Below, piece by piece: positions 9,772 to 19,147 of a stretch of DNA of 64,000 nt; position 1 is the stretch's first letter; each line of letters begins with the position of its first letter. A model generated the notes under the pieces. The model did not search any database. It was not told the DNA's origin and saw only the letters and a list, made by a program, of their open reading frames with translations. The DNA comes from Actinomycetota bacterium. Its GTDB lineage: Bacteria > Actinomycetota > Acidimicrobiia > Spongiisociales > UBA11373. The stretch covers positions 1-64,000 of the forward strand of contig JAHLKU010000006.1 in the NCBI GenBank assembly GCA_020444505.1. The letters run 5' to 3'. Position numbers and translations under genes: made by a program.

Positions 9772-9941
9772 GGCGAGCACCGACGATGGGGTGATGTCCA
9801 GGGGGGCCTCCGGTCGCGGGCGGCGATCATACCGGGGGTGTGATTCGGGTCCCCGATGCCGAACCGATACAATCCGCGTCACCCCGCGGCCGCTGCGTGC
9901 CTCGCCGCGGCACTCCACCGAAGTTCCAGGAAGGATCAACC

Positions 9942-11669
9942 GTGCCCGACAGCCTCATCGCCCCCCACGGCGGCACGCTCGTCGACCTCATGGCCGCCGA
10001 GCCCCGCGTCGGGGAGCTCTCCAAGGCGTCCCGCGACTTCCCGTCGCTCGACCTCACCGCCCGCCACCTGTGCGACCTCGAACTCCTCATGAACGGGGGC
10101 TTCTCACCGCTCACCGGCTTCCTCGGAAAGGCCGACTACGACTCGGTGTGCGCCGACATGCGCCTCGCCGACGGGACGCTGTGGCCGATGCCGATCATGC
10201 TCGACGTGGACGAGGAGTTCGCCTCCGAAGTCGGTGAGGGCTCCCAGGTGGCGCTGCGCGACGCCGAGGGCGTCATGCTGGCCGTCCTGTCGGTGTCGGA
10301 CGTCTGGAAGCCGGACCGTGAGGCCGAGGCCCGGGCCGTCTTCGGCACCGACGACCCCGAGCACCCCGGCGTGGACTTCCTCCTCAACCAGACCAAGCCC
10401 TACTACCTGGGCGGACGCATCGAGGGCGTGCAGGCGCCCATCCACTACGACTTCCGCACCCTGCGGATGACGCCCGCCGAGGTGCGGGCGCGCTTCACCA
10501 AGCGGGGATGGCGGAAGGTGGTGGCCTTCCAGACCCGCAACCCGATGCACCGGGCCCACCTGGAACTGACGGCCCGTGCCGCCAAGGACGTCGAGGGCAA
10601 CCTGCTGATCCACCCCGTGGTCGGGATGACCAAGCCCGGCGACGTGGACCACTACACCCGGGTGCGGGCGTACCAGGCCATCATGGACCGCTACCCCCGC
10701 AACACGGCCGAACTGGCGCTGCTGCCGCTGGCCATGCGGATGGGCGGCCCCCGCGAGGCCGTGTGGCACGCCATCATCCGCAAGAACCACGGCTGCACCC
10801 ATCTGATCGTCGGGCGGGACCACGCCGGTCCCGGCTCCGACTCGTCGGGCACCCCGTTCTACGGCCCCTACGACGCCCAGGAGCTCCTCGCCGCGCACGA
10901 GGAGGAGATCGGTGTCGTCCAGGTGCCCTTCAAGATGATGACCTACCTCCCCGACGAGGGCACCTACATGCCGGTGGACCAGGTCTCCGAGGGGACCAAG
11001 ACGCTGTCGATCTCCGGCACCGAACTGCGGGAGCGGCTCGCAGACGGACGGGAGATCCCCGAGTGGTTCACCTTCCCCTCCGTCGCCGAGGAACTGCGCA
11101 AGACCCACCCGCCGCGGGCCCGCCAGGGGTTCACCGTGTTCTTCACCGGCCTGTCCGGCTCCGGCAAGTCCACCATCGCCAACGTGCTGCAGGTGCGGCT
11201 GCTGGAGATGGGCGGGCGGCCGGTGACCCTGCTCGACGGCGACCTGGTCCGCAAGAACCTGTCGAGTGAACTGGGCTTCTCCAAGGAGCACCGCGATCTG
11301 AACATCCAGCGGATCGGCTACGTCGCCTCGGAGATCACGAAGAACGGCGGGATCGCCCTGTGCGCCCCCATCGCCCCGTACGACGCGGTCCGCAAGGTGG
11401 TGCGCAACACGATCGAACCCCACGGCGGCTTCATCCTGGTGCACGTGGCCACCCCGCTCGAGGTGTGCGAGGAGCGGGACCGCAAGGGCCTGTACGCCAA
11501 GGCACGGGCGGGGATCATCAAGGAGTTCACCGGCATCTCCGACCCCTACGAGGTGCCCGAGGACGCCGACATCGTCATCGACACCACCTCGATGTCCGCC
11601 GCCGAGGCGGCCCACAAGGTGATCCTGCACCTGGAGCACCTGGGCTACATCGGGCCCCGCCGCGACTGA
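9942..11669 (+). CDS. cysC: bifunctional sulfate adenylyltransferase / adenylylsulfate kinase
   Basis: ATP sulfurylase FQTRNPMHRAHLEL and VGRDHAGPGSDSSG; APS kinase FFTGLSGSGKSTIAN, LDGDLVRKNLSSELGFSKEHRDLNIQRIGYVA; GTG start after AGGAAGGA. Confidence 0.93.
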   Translation: MPDSLIAPHGGTLVDLMAAEPRVGELSKASRDFPSLDLTARHLCDLELLMNGGFSPLTGFLGKADYDSVCADMRLADGTLWPMPIMLDVDEEFASEVGEGSQVALRDAEGVMLAVLSVSDVWKPDREAEARAVFGTDDPEHPGVDFLLNQTKPYYLGGRIEGVQAPIHYDFRTLRMTPAEVRARFTKRGWRKVVAFQTRNPMHRAHLELTARAAKDVEGNLLIHPVVGMTKPGDVDHYTRVRAYQAIMDRYPRNTAELALLPLAMRMGGPREAVWHAIIRKNHGCTHLIVGRDHAGPGSDSSGTPFYGPYDAQELLAAHEEEIGVVQVPFKMMTYLPDEGTYMPVDQVSEGTKTLSISGTELRERLADGREIPEWFTFPSVAEELRKTHPPRARQGFTVFFTGLSGSGKSTIANVLQVRLLEMGGRPVTLLDGDLVRKNLSSELGFSKEHRDLNIQRIGYVASEITKNGGIALCAPIAPYDAVRKVVRNTIEPHGGFILVHVATPLEVCEERDRKGLYAKARAGIIKEFTGISDPYEVPEDADIVIDTTSMSAAEAAHKVILHLEHLGYIGPRRD

Positions 11670-11686
11670 CGACGGACCCGACCGAT

Positions 11687-11712
11687 CTGCGGCCCCCGCG
11701 CGGGGGCCGCAG
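11687..11712. terminator. perfect 26-bp palindrome CTGCGGCCCCCGCGCGGGGGCCGCAG, probable terminator hairpin
   Basis: read directly 18 nt after the sat-cysC stop; no U tract. Confidence 0.6.
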
Positions 11713-11848
11713 GCCCCTCCGGCCGGCACCGCTCATCCCACCATTCGTTAGGGTGGAGCGTGCGGCTGCGCACCGCACTCGCAGCCGTGAACCGAAGCCC
11801 CGGGGCTGCGCTGCGCGGCGCCCCCGGATGGTGGGAAGGAGCCCCCGA

Positions 11849-13153
11849 ATGATCGGCGCCGACGCCGTCCACGACACCCTCCGCAAGCATCAGTTGGTCG
11901 ACGGGTACCCCGTGGTCCTCGACCTGGAGAAGTCCGAGGGCGTGTGGATGCACGATGCCGTCACCGGCACCCGCTACCTGGATGCGTTCTCGTTCTTCGC
12001 CTCGTGGCCGATGGGCTACCGGCACCCGATGCTGGAGGACCCCGACTTCCAGCACGAACTGGTGCGTGCCGCCACCACCAAGGTGGCCAACAGCGACATC
12101 TACACCGTCGAGATGGCCAAGTTCGTGGACGCCTTCGGCTCCCGGGTCACCCCGGAGGGGTACCCGCACCACTTCTGGATCGCCGGCGGCGCCCTCGCCG
12201 TCGAGAACGCCATGAAGACGGCGTTCGACTGGAAGGCCCGCAAGCTGGGGAGGACCGCATTCACCGACCCGGTCGAGGACCTGGTGATCCTGCACTTCCG
12301 CCAGGCGTTCCACGGCCGCAGCGGCTACACGCTGAGCGTCACCAACACCCTCCCCGACAAGATCGGGCTGTTCCCCAAGTTCGACTGGCCCCGGGTGCAC
12401 AACCCGGCCATCGTCTTCGACCTCGAGGGCGGCATCGCCAACGACATCGAGGCCGAGGAGGCCCGGGCCCTCGCCGAGATCGACGCGGCCTTCGAGCGGC
12501 ACGGCGACAAGGTGGCCGCGATCCTCATCGAGCCCATGCAGGGCGAGGGCGGCGACAACTACTTCCGCGGCGAGTTCCTGGCAGCGCTGCGCCGGATCGC
12601 CGACGAGCGCGACGCGCTGCTGATCTTCGACGAGGTGCAGACGGGCTTCTTCTCGAGCGGCCCGGCCTGGATGTGGCAGCGCTACGGCGTCGCCCCCGAC
12701 GTGGTCGCCTTCGGCAAGAAGGCCCAGATCTGCGGCATCTACGCCTCCGCCCGCATCGATGAGGTCCCCGACAACGTGTTCCAGCGCTCCAGCCGCATCA
12801 ACAGCACCTGGGGCGGCAGCCTCACCGACATGGTGCGATCGCGCCGGTTCATCGAGATCATCGAGAAGGAGGACCTCGGCAACCGCGTCGCCGAGATGGG
12901 CGATCGCCTGGTGGCCGGCCTGCGGCGCATCGCCTCCGAGACCGGCAAGTTCACCAACCCGCGCGGCGCCGGATCGCTGGTGGCGGTGACGCTGGAATCC
13001 GGCGAGGCCCGCAACGCCCTGCTGCGCCGCATGTTCGAGAACGAGACGCTGGCGCTGCCGTCGGGGCCGCTGGCCATCAGGTTCCGGCTGCCGTTCGTGA
13101 TCCGGCCGGCCGAGGTGGACGAACTGCTCGCCCGGGTGGAGGCCAGCCTCTAG
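11849..13153 (+). CDS. lat: L-lysine 6-transaminase (class III aminotransferase)
   Basis: SEGVWMHDAVTGTRYLDAFSFFASWPMGYRHPML, ILIEPMQGEGGDNYF, IFDEVQTGF, VVAFGKKAQICGI. Confidence 0.88.
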   Translation: MIGADAVHDTLRKHQLVDGYPVVLDLEKSEGVWMHDAVTGTRYLDAFSFFASWPMGYRHPMLEDPDFQHELVRAATTKVANSDIYTVEMAKFVDAFGSRVTPEGYPHHFWIAGGALAVENAMKTAFDWKARKLGRTAFTDPVEDLVILHFRQAFHGRSGYTLSVTNTLPDKIGLFPKFDWPRVHNPAIVFDLEGGIANDIEAEEARALAEIDAAFERHGDKVAAILIEPMQGEGGDNYFRGEFLAALRRIADERDALLIFDEVQTGFFSSGPAWMWQRYGVAPDVVAFGKKAQICGIYASARIDEVPDNVFQRSSRINSTWGGSLTDMVRSRRFIEIIEKEDLGNRVAEMGDRLVAGLRRIASETGKFTNPRGAGSLVAVTLESGEARNALLRRMFENETLALPSGPLAIRFRLPFVIRPAEVDELLARVEASL

Positions 13154-15141
13154 CCGCCGCCGGGCACCGCCGCCGGAGGGTCGCAGTCGTAGAGCGCCGC
13201 CCCGACGCCGCCTCCGTAGGCGGCGGGCGGCACGACGCTGCAGCGGCCAGCGACCACCTGCGCCCACCCCTCCGCCCGGCCCCGGGACGGCGAGAGCAAG
13301 ACGAAGCGCAACGCGCCGGAGTCGAGGTACCCCTCCAGTTCCTCCGTGGTCGGCGCCGGGTCGCCTCCGCTGAAGCCCCCCATGGCCATCACGGCCTCGC
13401 CGGTCTCCAGGATCAGGGCCGAGGCGGTGCCGCTGCCGACCGCCGCCGCAATCCAGGTCTCCCCGTCGTGAGCGTCCACGAGGAACCGGGCGAGCAGAGC
13501 CAGCCGTTGGCCGCCCCGGCCGGCGTCGTCCTGCGGCCCGCCGCTGGGGGCGGCGCCGGGCCGATCGGGTGCTCCCGCTCCCCCTCCGGGCCGGGGCCGC
13601 CCCTCTCCCATGGGGGGTGCCTCCTCGCCCGGCCGGGCGGCGGGGGCGGCGGGGACGGGACGCCCGGTCTCGCCGGGCCCCGCCTTCGGGTTGCCCCCGG
13701 AGTAGTCGGTGCCGATGGAGGCCAGGGCAAAGGAGACCGGTCCCGCCACCAGCACCGCGCCCACTGCGGCCGCCGCGGCCCACCGGTGCCATCCCGCAGC
13801 GGGACGGGCTCGCACCAGAGGGATCGCCAGCCCGGCGAGGACGGCCGCGGCAACGATCACCGTCCCCAGGCCCGGGGCGAAGTCGGGGGTCCGCCCCAGG
13901 ACGACGGCCGACCACACCCCGGTGCCGGCCACCGCCAGCCCGAACGCCCAGGCGGCGGCAGCCGACCGCGCGGCGGCCCGCCACCACTCGACCACCCCTG
14001 CGCCCGCCAGGGCGGCCACCGGTGCGGCCAGGGTCATCACGTAGTACGGGTGGAAGACGCCCTCCATCAGGCTGAACGTGGCCATCTGCACGGCGAAGAA
14101 GGTGCCCCACATCAGCCACCCCGCCCGCTCGCCGTCGGTGCGCGGCGCCCGGCGTGCGCTCCACAGGCCCAAAACCAGCGACGCCGCCGCCAGCGGGATC
14201 AGCCAGGACACCTGGCCGCCCACCTCGCCGTTGAACACCCGGGCCCAGCCGCCGGTGCCGCCGAAGGGGTCCCCCGGCCCGACCCCGTCACCGGTGATCC
14301 TGCCCAGCCCGTTGATGCCGAACACGTACTCCCCGAAACCCCCGTTCTGCGTCTGCCCGAAGAAGGGCGCCGACGGCACCGCGACGGCCAGCACCACCCA
14401 CCACCCGGCTGCGGCGACGGCGGCTCCCGCAGCAGCCGCCCCGTGCGCCAGCCTGCGCCGCAGCGGCACCGGGGCGGCCACCAGGTACACCACGGCCACG
14501 GCGGGCACCACCAGCAGCGCCTGCGTGGTCTTGGTGAGGAAGGCCAGGCCGACCAGCGCGCCGGAGGCGGCCAGTCGCCGCACGCTGCCCTGCCGGGCCG
14601 CCGAGTACGCCAGCGCGGCGGACGACGTCAGCAGCAGCGTGAGGATGGCGTCGGGGTTGTTGTAGCGGGCCATCACCACGAACACCGGGGTGACGGCCAG
14701 CAGGCCGGCGGCGGCGAGCGCCGCGGCGGGGCCGTGCCAGCGGCGCACCGTCCGGTGCAGCACCAGCACCGTGCCCACCCCGGCGAGGGCATGCGGCACC
14801 AGCACGCTCCAGGAGGAGAGCCCGAACACCCGCACCGAGAGCCCACTCACCCACAGCGACAACGGCGGCTTATCCACCGAGATGAAGGACGCAGTGTCCA
14901 GGGAGCCGAACAGCCAGGCGTGCCAGTCGAGCGAGCCGCTGTACGCCGCGGCGGCGTAGTACTCGTTGCCGTACCCGCTGGCGTCGAGCGACCACAGCAG
15001 CAGCACCGCCGACAGCGCCGTCACCCCCACCAGGCCGGGCCGCGCCCACCAGGGATCGGCCTCGGGGCCGCGCAGCCATCTCCGGACGCGGCCGGGCGGC
15101 GGCGCCGGCGGCCCGGGATCTCGGAACGGCGGAGCATCCAT
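13150..15141 (-). CDS. glycosyltransferase family 39-like membrane protein
   Basis: GYGNEYYAAAAYSGSLDWHAWLFGSLDTASFISVDKPPLSLWVSGLSVRVFGLSSWSVLVPHALAG; many TM segments. Confidence 0.8.
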   Translation of the reverse strand: MDAPPFRDPGPPAPPPGRVRRWLRGPEADPWWARPGLVGVTALSAVLLLWSLDASGYGNEYYAAAAYSGSLDWHAWLFGSLDTASFISVDKPPLSLWVSGLSVRVFGLSSWSVLVPHALAGVGTVLVLHRTVRRWHGPAAALAAAGLLAVTPVFVVMARYNNPDAILTLLLTSSAALAYSAARQGSVRRLAASGALVGLAFLTKTTQALLVVPAVAVVYLVAAPVPLRRRLAHGAAAAGAAVAAAGWWVVLAVAVPSAPFFGQTQNGGFGEYVFGINGLGRITGDGVGPGDPFGGTGGWARVFNGEVGGQVSWLIPLAAASLVLGLWSARRAPRTDGERAGWLMWGTFFAVQMATFSLMEGVFHPYYVMTLAAPVAALAGAGVVEWWRAAARSAAAAWAFGLAVAGTGVWSAVVLGRTPDFAPGLGTVIVAAAVLAGLAIPLVRARPAAGWHRWAAAAAVGAVLVAGPVSFALASIGTDYSGGNPKAGPGETGRPVPAAPAARPGEEAPPMGEGRPRPGGGAGAPDRPGAAPSGGPQDDAGRGGQRLALLARFLVDAHDGETWIAAAVGSGTASALILETGEAVMAMGGFSGGDPAPTTEELEGYLDSGALRFVLLSPSRGRAEGWAQVVAGRCSVVPPAAYGGGVGAALYDCDPPAAVPGGG

Positions 15142-15211
15142 GGCGCCAGGATCGGCCCGCGCTGTTCGAGAGCCTGCGCGCAACCCGTGAAGACCGTGTA
15201 AAACGGCACCC

Positions 15212-15709
15212 ATGCCGATGATGCCGCCCGACGCCAACCGGATGCAGGACGATCACGCCCCCACCCCCTTCTCCGCCGCCGACATCGCCGCCGCCTGCGG
15301 GCCGGGCAGGGTCACCACCTACCGCGTGTCCCGGCAGGACGGCCCGACGGTGCTCCTGCGCTGGGAGTTCACCTCGGCGGACGACGAGGGCGCGGAGTCG
15401 GTATCAGAGACCTTCGACACCGAAGGCCGGTCCCTCGGCCCCGCCGAGACGTCCACCGCCCGCTGGGTGGACCTGCAGCGCCACGCCTCCACGCCGGCCG
15501 ACCTCACCACCGTCGAGGCCGACGAGGTCGAGGTGCCTGCCGGCCGCTTCCGGTGCTGGCGCTACACGGTGCAGGGCGACGGCGGCCACTCGGTGTCGTG
15601 GTTCGCCGTCGGCCTCCCCGGCCCGCCCGTCCGCCGGATCGAGGTCAGGGACGGGGTGGAGGTGTCGGAGATGACACTGGTCGCGGTGGAGGACCCCCGC
15701 ACCGGGTGA
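15212..15709 (+). CDS. hypothetical protein (165 aa)
   Basis: isolated intact ORF with coherent codon bias. Confidence 0.6.
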   Translation: MPMMPPDANRMQDDHAPTPFSAADIAAACGPGRVTTYRVSRQDGPTVLLRWEFTSADDEGAESVSETFDTEGRSLGPAETSTARWVDLQRHASTPADLTTVEADEVEVPAGRFRCWRYTVQGDGGHSVSWFAVGLPGPPVRRIEVRDGVEVSEMTLVAVEDPRTG

Positions 15710-15712
15710 GCC

Positions 15713-15988
15713 TCAGCCGTCGGAGACCTCCCCCGGTTCCGGGTCGTCGCCGGAGTCGTCCTGGTCGCCCCGCGCCGCCTCCGAGGACCGCTCGTCGATG
15801 ACGTGTTCCATGGACGGCTGGTAGATCGTCTCCAGCAGGCCCAGCGACCCGGTCCGTGCGGGGTGCGGGTTGTGCTTGTTGTAGATCCACCCCCGCTCGG
15901 CGAGCCACCGCGAACGCGACGCCCAGAAGACGAACGCGAGGAAGGCGAAGACCAGGACGATCGCAGCGACGGCCAGGAACCCCGACAT
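15713..15988 (-). CDS. small single-TM hypothetical protein; start uncertain
   Basis: MSGFLAVAAIVLVFAFLAFVFWASRSRWLAERGWIYNKHNP; TM followed by an acidic tail. Confidence 0.6.
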   Translation of the reverse strand: MSGFLAVAAIVLVFAFLAFVFWASRSRWLAERGWIYNKHNPHPARTGSLGLLETIYQPSMEHVIDERSSEAARGDQDDSGDDPEPGEVSDG

Positions 15989-16015
15989 CACGCCGCATCC
16001 TGGCACATCGGGCGG

Positions 16016-18013
16016 CTAGCGCCCCCCGGCCAGCCACTCCCGGATACGGGCGGCCACGTGCTCGGGGGTGAACCCGAAGTGCTCGGCGAGCACCCCGGCG
16101 GGCGCCGACGCCCCGAAGTGATCGATGCCGATCGACAGGCCGGCGCCCACGATGCCTGCCCACCCGAAGGTGGAACCGGCCTCGATCGAAGCGACCGGCA
16201 CCCCGGGGGGGAGCACCGAGGCCCGGTAGGCGTCGTCCTGGCCCTCGAACACCTCCACGCACGGCATGCTGACCACCCGCAGCGAGACGCCGTCTGCGTC
16301 CAGCAGGCCGGCGGCCGCGAGCGCCAGGCCGACCTCGGAGCCGGTGGCCACCAGCACGGCGTCGCCGCCGTCCCGCACCACGTAGCCGCCGCGATGGGCC
16401 GAGCCGGGCTCCCGCTCGAACTCGGGGACCCCCTGGCGGGTCAGCGCCAGGCAGGTGGGGCCGTCGGTGCGCGCCAGGGCCATCTCCCACGCCTCGGCCG
16501 TCTCGGACGCCGAGGCGGGCCGGATCACCCATGTGTTCGGCATCGCCCGCAGCGAGGCCAGGTGCTCGATCGGCTGGTGCGTGGGGCCGTCCTCCCCCAG
16601 GAAGAACGAGTCGTGGGTGAACACGAAGATGCTGGGCGCCCCCATGAGGGCGGCCAGGCGCAGCGACGGCCGCAGGTAGTCGCTGAACACCAGGAACGTG
16701 CCGCCGTAGGCGCGCAGCCCGCCGTGGAGGTTCATCCCGTTGACGGCGGCGCCCATGGCGTGCTCCCGCACCCCGAAGTGGAAGTTGCGGCCCCCCGGCG
16801 TGGCCGACTGGAACGCCGCTTCACCGTCGATCATCGTGTTGTTCGACGGCGCGAGGTCTGCCGAGCCGCCCACCAGCGCGGGCATCGCCGCGGCGACGGC
16901 GTTGATCACGAGGCCGGAGGCCTTCCGGGTGGCCATCTTCTCGCCCACCGCCACCTCCGGCGCCGGCGCCTCCACCGGCTGCGGCTCCCAGTGCGCCGCC
17001 CACCGGCCGGCGAGGGCGGCGTCGGCGGCGAACGCCTCGGCCCGCCGCTGCTCCCAGGCGGCCCTGCGCCCGGCGTTGGCGGCCATCCGGTCGCGGAAGA
17101 GGCCGTACACCTCGTCGGGGACCTCGAAGTCGCCTCCGCTCCAGCCGAGCGCCTGCTTGGTCCGCACGATCTCCTCGGCGCCGAGCGGGCTCCCGTGGGC
17201 GGCGGCGGTGTCCTGCTTGGCGGGCGACCCGTAGCCGATGTGGGTGCGGCACGACACCAGGGTCGGCCTGCCGTCGTCGCGCACGGCGTCGGTGATGGCC
17301 TCGTCCAGCGCGGCGTGGTCGTGCCCGTCCACCTCGAGCGTGGCCCACCCCATCGCCCGCAGCCGGGCCGCCGGGTCCTCGGTGAACGCCAGCGACGTGC
17401 TCCCGTCGATGGAGATGCCGTTGTCGTCGTACAGCACCACCAGGCGACCCAGCCCGAGGTGGCCCGCCAGCGACGCCGCCTCCGACGAGACGCCCTCCAT
17501 CAGGTCGCCGTCGCCGCAGAACACGTAGGTGCGGTGGTTCTGCAGCCCCTCGCCGAACACCTCCCTGAGGTGCGCCTCGGCGATCGCCATGCCGACGGCG
17601 GTGCCGAACCCCTGGCCGAGCGGTCCGGTGGTCATCTCGATGCCCAGGTGCGGCTCCCGCTCGGGGTGCCCGGCCGTCACCGACCCCCACTGCCGGAACC
17701 GGCGGAGGTCGTCCATGGCGAGATCGAACCCCGACAGGTGCGCCAGCGCGTACAGCAGCATCGACCCGTGCCCGTTGCTGAGCACGAATCGATCCCGATC
17801 GGGCCAGGTGGGATCGGCAGGATCCACCACCAGGTGCCGCGTCCACAGCACCGTGGCGATGTCGGCCATCCCCATCGGCATGCCGGGGTGGCCGCTCTCG
17901 GCACGCTGCACGGCGTCCATGGCCAGCACCCGGAGGGTGGTGGCGGCGAGTTGATCGACGTTGGTGGGTGCTCCGGTGCTCACTGCGGCTCCTCCCGCGG
18001 CCCCGACGGGCAC
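16016..18013 (-). CDS. tkt: transketolase
   Basis: TTLRVLAMDAVQRAESGHPGMPMGMADIA, GDGDLMEGVSSEAASLAGHLGLGRLVVLYDDNGISIDG, FLVFSDYLRPSLRLAALM. Confidence 0.95.
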   Translation of the reverse strand: MPVGAAGGAAVSTGAPTNVDQLAATTLRVLAMDAVQRAESGHPGMPMGMADIATVLWTRHLVVDPADPTWPDRDRFVLSNGHGSMLLYALAHLSGFDLAMDDLRRFRQWGSVTAGHPEREPHLGIEMTTGPLGQGFGTAVGMAIAEAHLREVFGEGLQNHRTYVFCGDGDLMEGVSSEAASLAGHLGLGRLVVLYDDNGISIDGSTSLAFTEDPAARLRAMGWATLEVDGHDHAALDEAITDAVRDDGRPTLVSCRTHIGYGSPAKQDTAAAHGSPLGAEEIVRTKQALGWSGGDFEVPDEVYGLFRDRMAANAGRRAAWEQRRAEAFAADAALAGRWAAHWEPQPVEAPAPEVAVGEKMATRKASGLVINAVAAAMPALVGGSADLAPSNNTMIDGEAAFQSATPGGRNFHFGVREHAMGAAVNGMNLHGGLRAYGGTFLVFSDYLRPSLRLAALMGAPSIFVFTHDSFFLGEDGPTHQPIEHLASLRAMPNTWVIRPASASETAEAWEMALARTDGPTCLALTRQGVPEFEREPGSAHRGGYVVRDGGDAVLVATGSEVGLALAAAGLLDADGVSLRVVSMPCVEVFEGQDDAYRASVLPPGVPVASIEAGSTFGWAGIVGAGLSIGIDHFGASAPAGVLAEHFGFTPEHVAARIREWLAGGR

Positions 18014-18021
18014 GCGTGCGA

Positions 18022-19116
18022 CTACTCGACGATGCTCAGATCCCGGTCCGAGCGATTGAGACGCTCCCCGCCGTCCCCGGTGACGGCGACGATGTCCTCG
18101 ATCCTCATCCCGAACGCACCCGGCACGTAGATGCCCGGTTCGACCGAGAAGGTGTTGCCCCGCTCCAGCGGCCTGCCGTTGCCCTCCACCACGTACGGGT
18201 CCTCGTGCACCTCGATGCCGATGCCGTGGCCGGTGCGATGGACGAAGAACTCCCCGAAGCCCCCGGCAGCGATGATCCCGCGGGCGATGCGGTCGATCTC
18301 CTCGGCCGGCACCCCCGGCGCCACCGCCTCCACGGCGGCGTCCTGAGCGGCCCGCAGGACGGCGAAGGCCTCGGCGTAGCGGGCCGGGGGCTCCCCGACG
18401 TGGAAGTTCCGGGTGGTGTCGCTGTAGTACCCGCCGAGACGGCCGCCGAAGTCCACGACCACGGCGTCCCCGTCGCCGATCTCCCTGCCCCCCGGCTCGT
18501 GGTGAGGCGACGCCCCGTTGGGGCCCGAGGCGACGATGGCGAACGCGGCCACGTCGTGGCCCTCCTCCACGAGCATCTCCCTCACCAGCCCTGCGATCTG
18601 GGCCTCGGTGCGGCCCCCGAAGCGCTCCGAGACCAGGCGGGCCGCCACCCGGTCGGCGGCGTGCCCCGCCCGGCGGAGCAGGTCGAGCTCCTGGTCGTCC
18701 TTGCGAATCCGCAACTCCGCCGTCAGCGGCGTCGCCGGGACGAACCGCGTCGCCGGCGACCGCTCCTGCATGGCGAGCAGGAACCGCGCCCAGGTGTGGT
18801 CGCCGATCGCAGCCACCTGCGGGGAGCCTGCCAGGCGCAGGGCGATCGCCACCGGGTCGTCGGTCTCGTCCCAGGCCAGGATCTCGAAGGCGCTGCGATC
18901 CACCACGGCGGGCGCCTCGAGACGCGGCACCACCAGCGTGGCATCGCCGGCGGCGGGGACGACCAGCATGGTGAGCCGCTCGAGTTGCGGGGCCTCGTAC
19001 CCGGCGAGGTACGGCAGATCGGCGCCCACGGACACCATGAGCGCCCCCACGCCCCGGTCGGCCATCACGGCCCTGGCACGGTCGAGCCGGGCGGCGTAGT
19101 CGGCGTCGGGGAACAT
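18022..19116 (-). CDS. Xaa-Pro peptidase, M24 family
   Basis: DAVVVDFGGRLGGYYSDTTRNFHVG, FFVHRTGHGIGIEVHEDPYVVEGN, SVEPGIYVPGAFGMRIEDIV. Confidence 0.92.
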   Translation of the reverse strand: MFPDADYAARLDRARAVMADRGVGALMVSVGADLPYLAGYEAPQLERLTMLVVPAAGDATLVVPRLEAPAVVDRSAFEILAWDETDDPVAIALRLAGSPQVAAIGDHTWARFLLAMQERSPATRFVPATPLTAELRIRKDDQELDLLRRAGHAADRVAARLVSERFGGRTEAQIAGLVREMLVEEGHDVAAFAIVASGPNGASPHHEPGGREIGDGDAVVVDFGGRLGGYYSDTTRNFHVGEPPARYAEAFAVLRAAQDAAVEAVAPGVPAEEIDRIARGIIAAGGFGEFFVHRTGHGIGIEVHEDPYVVEGNGRPLERGNTFSVEPGIYVPGAFGMRIEDIVAVTGDGGERLNRSDRDLSIVE

Positions 19117-19147
19117 CACGGCGGAGGCTAGCGGCCGCCGGGCGCCG

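Noticed and set aside
9840-9941. Leader of sat-cysC considered as a riboswitch; TACAAT at 9868-9873 is a possible -10
   Set aside because: No conserved riboswitch core was recognised; only a weak promoter-like motif is visible.
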